This document shows positions 15,394 to 18,304 of a DNA stretch of 18,304 bases, one piece after another. Made by a program: the position numbers and the translations under genes. Origin of the DNA: Chrysochromulina tobinii. Lineage: Eukaryota; Haptophyta; Prymnesiales; Chrysochromulinaceae. Location of the stretch: positions 1-18,304 of the forward strand of contig JWZX01001974.1 in the NCBI GenBank assembly GCA_001275005.1. Reading direction: 5' to 3'. Below the pieces are notes generated by a model. That model saw nothing but the letters and a program-made list of their open reading frames with translations, ran no database searches and had not been told where the DNA came from. Numbering within the stretch: the stretch's first letter is position 1; each line of letters starts with the position of its first letter.

Positions 15394-16392
15394 TCACTTC
15401 TTTTGCGTTCGCGAGAGCGCCATTTGTAGGGCGCCACGCACCGCGTGCGTGAAGTCGTTCCGGTCGGGCGAGTGGGAGCGCTCGCGCTCTTCGCGGCGCG
15501 CCACGCGTCGGTCGTCTGGTTCGTCGCGGTCATGGCGCTCTGTCGACGTCGAACGTCGAGGCTCTAGACTGCTGCCGCCCACCACGGCGCTGTCGGCTCG
15601 CCAGCTGCCGTTGGCCCAGTAGCGCGAGATGCTGAGCCAGATGCTCGCCTGCGCGCGCGTGTTTGCGACGTTGTCGTCCGCAGGCGCTGCCGTTAGCACC
15701 ACCGCCTCGTTCTCCGAGTCGGAGTCCGAAGAATTTGAGCGCACCTCGACCTGCTCAATTAGCATGATGCGCTGGTGCTCGTCGTGCTGCTGGACGAGGA
15801 CGCCGTGCGAGGCGAGCTCGAGCTCCACCTGCTCGCGGCCCCTCTCGGACAGATTGAACAGAGCCTCCATCGCCACTGAGGTCGTGCGCTGCAGAGCAGG
15901 TGGTGCAGACACCTCTGTCGCCCCGACCTCAGACGTGTCTGGTACGGAGCGGTGGTCGTCGACGGAGAGGGTGGTCATAGGGCTCGTCGACACCGTCCGA
16001 GCGTCTGAGTCGGTCTGCTGGCTGGTCAACTCGGAAACCATCACGTCGCTCCCAGGTAGACTACTTATGCTTGCCTGCCGCTGCTCACTGTCCATGATCG
16101 CATTGAGCTGAGGGAGGATTTCGAGAGAATCGTCGAAATCCTCATCGAAGGCCTCGTCGACGTAGACGACCGCGTCCATGATTTCGCTATTCTGTGCGTG
16201 CTGCTGCTCGCCCTCGTCCTCGCCCTCCTCATCTGAGGACTCGATGAACTCGTCATTAATGAGGCCAATAATGATCGAACCGTCCTCATCGTCAGGGTCA
16301 ACCTTTAGCTGCTCGCGCATGGCGCTGGTTCGGTCGTGCGATGTAGATGACCGTGGCTCGCGAGCAACAGCGCTGTGGTCCGAACCTTCCAT
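15394..16392 (-). CDS. Acidic/Ser-rich protein with RE/RS-like C-terminus, unknown function
   Basis: A 332-aa frame from ATG 16392-16390, with an in-frame TAA immediately upstream fixing the start and G at +4. Residues about 32-96 are very acidic (FIESSDEEGEDEGEQ, DEAFDEDFDDSLEIL), a form seen in transcriptional activators and histone/nucleic-acid chaperones. The middle is Ser/Thr-rich. A helix-prone stretch (MEALFNLSERGREQVELELA) is followed by a Ser/Asp run (SNSSDSDSENE). The C-terminal 50 residues are basic and charged (RRVARREERERSHSPDRNDF), like an RE/RS region or bipartite nuclear signal. A nuclear regulatory protein is inferred from composition only; no domain is recognised. It is convergent with the GYTG gene across a 1.5-kb gap. 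Confidence 0.72.
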   Translation of the reverse strand: MEGSDHSAVAREPRSSTSHDRTSAMREQLKVDPDDEDGSIIIGLINDEFIESSDEEGEDEGEQQHAQNSEIMDAVVYVDEAFDEDFDDSLEILPQLNAIMDSEQRQASISSLPGSDVMVSELTSQQTDSDARTVSTSPMTTLSVDDHRSVPDTSEVGATEVSAPPALQRTTSVAMEALFNLSERGREQVELELASHGVLVQQHDEHQRIMLIEQVEVRSNSSDSDSENEAVVLTAAPADDNVANTRAQASIWLSISRYWANGSWRADSAVVGGSSLEPRRSTSTERHDRDEPDDRRVARREERERSHSPDRNDFTHAVRGALQMALSRTQKK

Positions 16393-16857
16393 TTAGCGGG
16401 ACGGACAGCGCCAACGCCGCAAAGTGGACGCCGACAGTCTCCCTCCCAAGGCGACGTCGACAGATTTCGGCAGAAGAGCAGTAAGGACCACCTTCCTAAT
16501 CTAGTTCCATATAATCTTTTTCTGACGAAGTCGCAAAAAAATCAGCAGCTCGCCGACGTGTTCAAGCAAGCAAGCAACCACTTGCTTGCTTGCGACGCGT
16601 TACCATCGGTCCCGGCATCCTCCGGACGTGTTTTTGAACCTGTTCTAGAACATACTCATGTTTGATTGATTGTACTGAATCTGTATGCTGTATGTTCTCT
16701 TAACGTGAGGGATTCGTTTTCCTGCGGACTTGTTATCTGATCGAGAGTGTGGCTGTGGATGAATGGGGTGCGGGTCGGGTCGGTCCAGGCGGGGGTAACG
16801 GGCCACGGGACCGGGTACATGTAGAACTTGGGTTTATTCTTTATTGAGCCCTGGCTG
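16393..16857. other. Upstream region of the acidic-protein gene
   Basis: No gene is supported; a 96-codon plus-strand frame at 16375-16665 overlaps the opposite gene's start and has no motif. Around 16495-16550 the DNA is AT-rich, with tatat on the minus strand near 16510, about 120 bp before the minus-strand ATG and thus a possible core promoter. A perfect 12-bp hairpin follows at 16563-16592. Confidence 0.5.
16563..16592. repeat. 12-bp perfect inverted repeat (CAAG)3/(CTTG)3
   Basis: CAAGCAAGCAAG (16563-16574) and CTTGCTTGCTTG (16581-16592) are exact reverse complements around a 6-nt loop, caacca. Each arm is also a tandem tetranucleotide, so several pairing registers exist. It lies about 170 bp upstream of the acidic-protein ATG. 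Confidence 0.93.
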
Positions 16858-17250
16858 TCGAGCTGTCGACAGCGGACAGGACGACAGCTGTCGAGGCTCC
16901 GTCGAGGCGCTGTCGAGGCGTTGTTGAGGGGCTGTCGAGGGGCTGTCGAGGCCTTGCCTGTCTCGAGCCTGTCGAGTTCCTGTTGAGTTCCTCTGTTCCT
17001 GATGCATGTGCCTGGGCGTCGAGCGGTAGGCCTGTAGCTGTCGCGAGCTGGAACGCGGCTATGACCTATGTCGAGAGCGTCGAGACTGAACGGGGGGATC
17101 CGATTGACTCGAATTTCTGTTGTTTCTCGCGATCGAGCATGTCGAGATTTCTCTGATCTCTGACGTCTGAGTCTGACTCAGTCTGTCGACGTGGCTCGTG
17201 GGTCTCGGTCACCGGGTCTGGGTGTCGAGCTCGAGCGTCGAGCGCCCGGG
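16858..17250. repeat. TCGA-rich degenerate repeat tract (TGTCGAGG units)
   Basis: About 19 TCGA tetramers occur in under 400 bp, against one or two expected by chance. At 16889-16950 the core is a loosely tandem 11-16-bp unit, ctgtcgaggcg/ctgtcgagggg; beyond that, TGTCGAG and GTCGAG recur at irregular spacing. There is no long open frame with protein features. It looks like a decayed minisatellite or a cluster of binding sites. Confidence 0.8.
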
Positions 17251-17546
17251 ACGAGTGTCTCGCGCTCGGTCAGGCGGTTCGCCGTGCGTCGACCGCGTCG
17301 TAAACGAGTACGTACGGACCAATCATCCTGCCTTTTTCTTCGAACATCACGCTACAACTCAGCAGCCCCACGCTCAAGAGCACGCGCCTTGCTAACCTCC
17401 AACCTCGTAATCTGAATTTTGGGTCGATTCGCGATGGGTCGATTTCGAGGAGGACGCCCCCCGCCGCCCGTGTCGGGCGTGAGAGAAAGCGCACCAGAGC
17501 GGTCGAGTGGTTGGAGACGACATGATCTAAGGCTCACTGAAATTCG

Positions 17547-17551
17547 TTCAC
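17547..17551. other. 3' boundary shared with the EF-hand gene tail (see the right-edge gene)
   Basis: The sequence around the stop codon of the right-edge gene (minus strand, about 17543-17569) matches the EF-hand gene's 3' end (2211-2237) at 24 of 27 positions, including six bases beyond the TGA. This marks common ancestry of the two gene ends. Confidence 0.75.
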
Positions 17552-18304
17552 TCCACAGGTGGCGCAGCCGCAAGTGCCTCGGCCGAAGCAGCTGGTGCCT
17601 CGGTCGCTGCCGCAGACGCTGGTGCCTCCGCCGCAGCCGCTGGTGCCTCAGCCGGGGCCGAAGATGCCACGGCATCAGCCGCAGACGCTGGTTCTTCGGC
17701 CGGAGCCGCTGGTGCCTCGGCCGCAGCCGTAGGTGCCTCGGCTGACGCCGCCTCCGCCGCGGCTGCCTCCGCCGCGGCCGCCTCCGCCGCGGCCGCCTCC
17801 GCCGCGGCCGCCTCCGCCGCGGCCGCCTCCGCCGCCCACGCTTCCTCCTCAGCCCGCATCTGCGCCTCCATCTCCAACCTGGCCGCCTCCGCCGCGGCCG
17901 CCGCCTCCACGGCCGCTTCAGCCGCGGCCATCTCCGTCGCATCCGGAATATAAGACTCTGTCCCTCCCCCAAAGAGTTCAGCGGCCGGGTCGCCCGGTTT
18001 GTACGGACTGAAGAGGTCGAACTTCGTCGGAGGCGCAAACTTGGGTGATGGTGGAGCTGAAACTGCTGGTTCGGCCTCCGGCTCCGCTGGCGGCGCGATG
18101 AGTCCACTGTCGGCCGATTGGTCTGCTGCGCCCGCCTGCGGCGGCTGCTGACCATACGCCTCGGCCTCTGCCAGCTGGTCTGGGAGCGGGTTGCCAAACT
18201 CATCATAGCTGGCATCACCATTCCCATACCCGTACCCGTCGCCATTGGCTTCACCGCCAATCGCCCCTGCACCTTCGGCAGCGGCTTGGGGCGGCGCGTG
18301 CGGA
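17548..18304 (-). CDS. Ala/Glu-rich protein with AEAP-type tail (5' partial)
   Basis: The minus-strand frame is open from the window's right edge to TGA at 17550-17548, giving 251 visible residues; the Met at 17931 is internal and the start lies outside. The visible N-terminal part is Gly/Tyr/Asp-rich (NGDGYGYGNGDASYDEFG), then Pro-rich (PPAEPEAEPAVSAPPSPKFA) with SPYKPGDPAAELFGG. Next comes a long Ala/Glu helix-prone segment (EAARLEMEAQMRAEEEAWAA and AEAAA repeats), then a short AEAP tail (AEAPAAPAEEPA) ending PPVE. The 12-residue string AEAPAAPAEEPA also occurs in the EF-hand protein's tail. No known domain is visible in this fragment; whether EF-hands lie further upstream cannot be told. 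Confidence 0.8.
   Translation of the reverse strand, partial: PHAPPQAAAEGAGAIGGEANGDGYGYGNGDASYDEFGNPLPDQLAEAEAYGQQPPQAGAADQSADSGLIAPPAEPEAEPAVSAPPSPKFAPPTKFDLFSPYKPGDPAAELFGGGTESYIPDATEMAAAEAAVEAAAAAEAARLEMEAQMRAEEEAWAAEAAAAEAAAAEAAAAEAAAAEAAAAEAASAEAPTAAAEAPAAPAEEPASAADAVASSAPAEAPAAAAEAPASAAATEAPAASAEALAAAPPVE
17745..17835 (-). repeat. 15-bp coding repeat (AEAAA units)
   Basis: About six near-perfect 15-bp units (plus-strand gccgcctccgccgcg) encode AEAAA on the minus strand. In-frame Ala/Glu repeats of this kind favour a single long alpha helix. The unit differs in period from the 21-bp tail repeat that follows it. Confidence 0.9.

Noticed and set aside
15246-15533. Short frames on both strands at the 3' end of the acidic-protein gene
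   Set aside because: Under 90 codons, overlapping the real gene or its 3' UTR, with no recognisable features.
1-18304. CRISPR arrays, rRNA, insertion sequences, phage or viral genes
   Set aside because: None seen: the tandem repeats are coding or simple with no regular spacers, and no transposase, integrase or capsid-type protein is recognisable.

Overview
This is nuclear-type DNA from a GC-rich, gene-dense single-celled eukaryote, most likely an alga or other protist. Evidence: a clean GT-AG intron, a P2X-type receptor, EF-hand arrays, long Ser/Pro-rich ectodomains, low-complexity proteins, and the absence of operon-style ribosome binding sites. I see no bacterial, organellar or viral genes. 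The sequence alone does not fix the lineage; a haptophyte-like or similar GC-rich alga is a guess.

Layout: nine protein genes are supported. Left edge: a 5'-truncated EF-hand protein with a long Ala/Pro/Glu tail built from a 21-bp coding minisatellite (+). Next a small coiled-coil protein (+) behind an AT-rich promoter-like block. Then two tandem minus-strand genes: an 862-aa Ser/Pro-rich single-pass membrane protein with a PAN/apple-like Cys module, and, downstream of it, a 789-aa low-complexity protein of unknown function. The membrane-protein gene shares a 170-bp divergent promoter with a P2X-like ligand-gated channel gene (+), whose frame is broken once at a run of six C. Two more plus-strand genes follow: a glycosyltransferase-like protein and a two-exon protein with GYTG motifs. 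A 332-aa acidic/Ser-rich protein (-) and a 5'-truncated Ala/Glu-rich protein (-) fill the right end.

The non-coding gaps carry a 34/32-bp tandem repeat, a very CpG-rich block with small AT palindromes, a 12-bp perfect hairpin and a stretch with about 20 TCGA tetramers in 0.4 kb. The first and last genes, about 15 kb apart in opposite orientation, share their repeat type and their 3' end through and past the stop codon, so their tails look paralogous.

Functional links are inference: an EF-hand calcium sensor and a P2X-type cation channel lie in the same window, and the channel is head-to-head with a cell-surface protein. No pathway is proven. The most useful leads are the divergent P2X receptor (frame break plus apparent loss of some ATP-contact residues) and the unusual architecture of the Ser/Pro-rich membrane protein.
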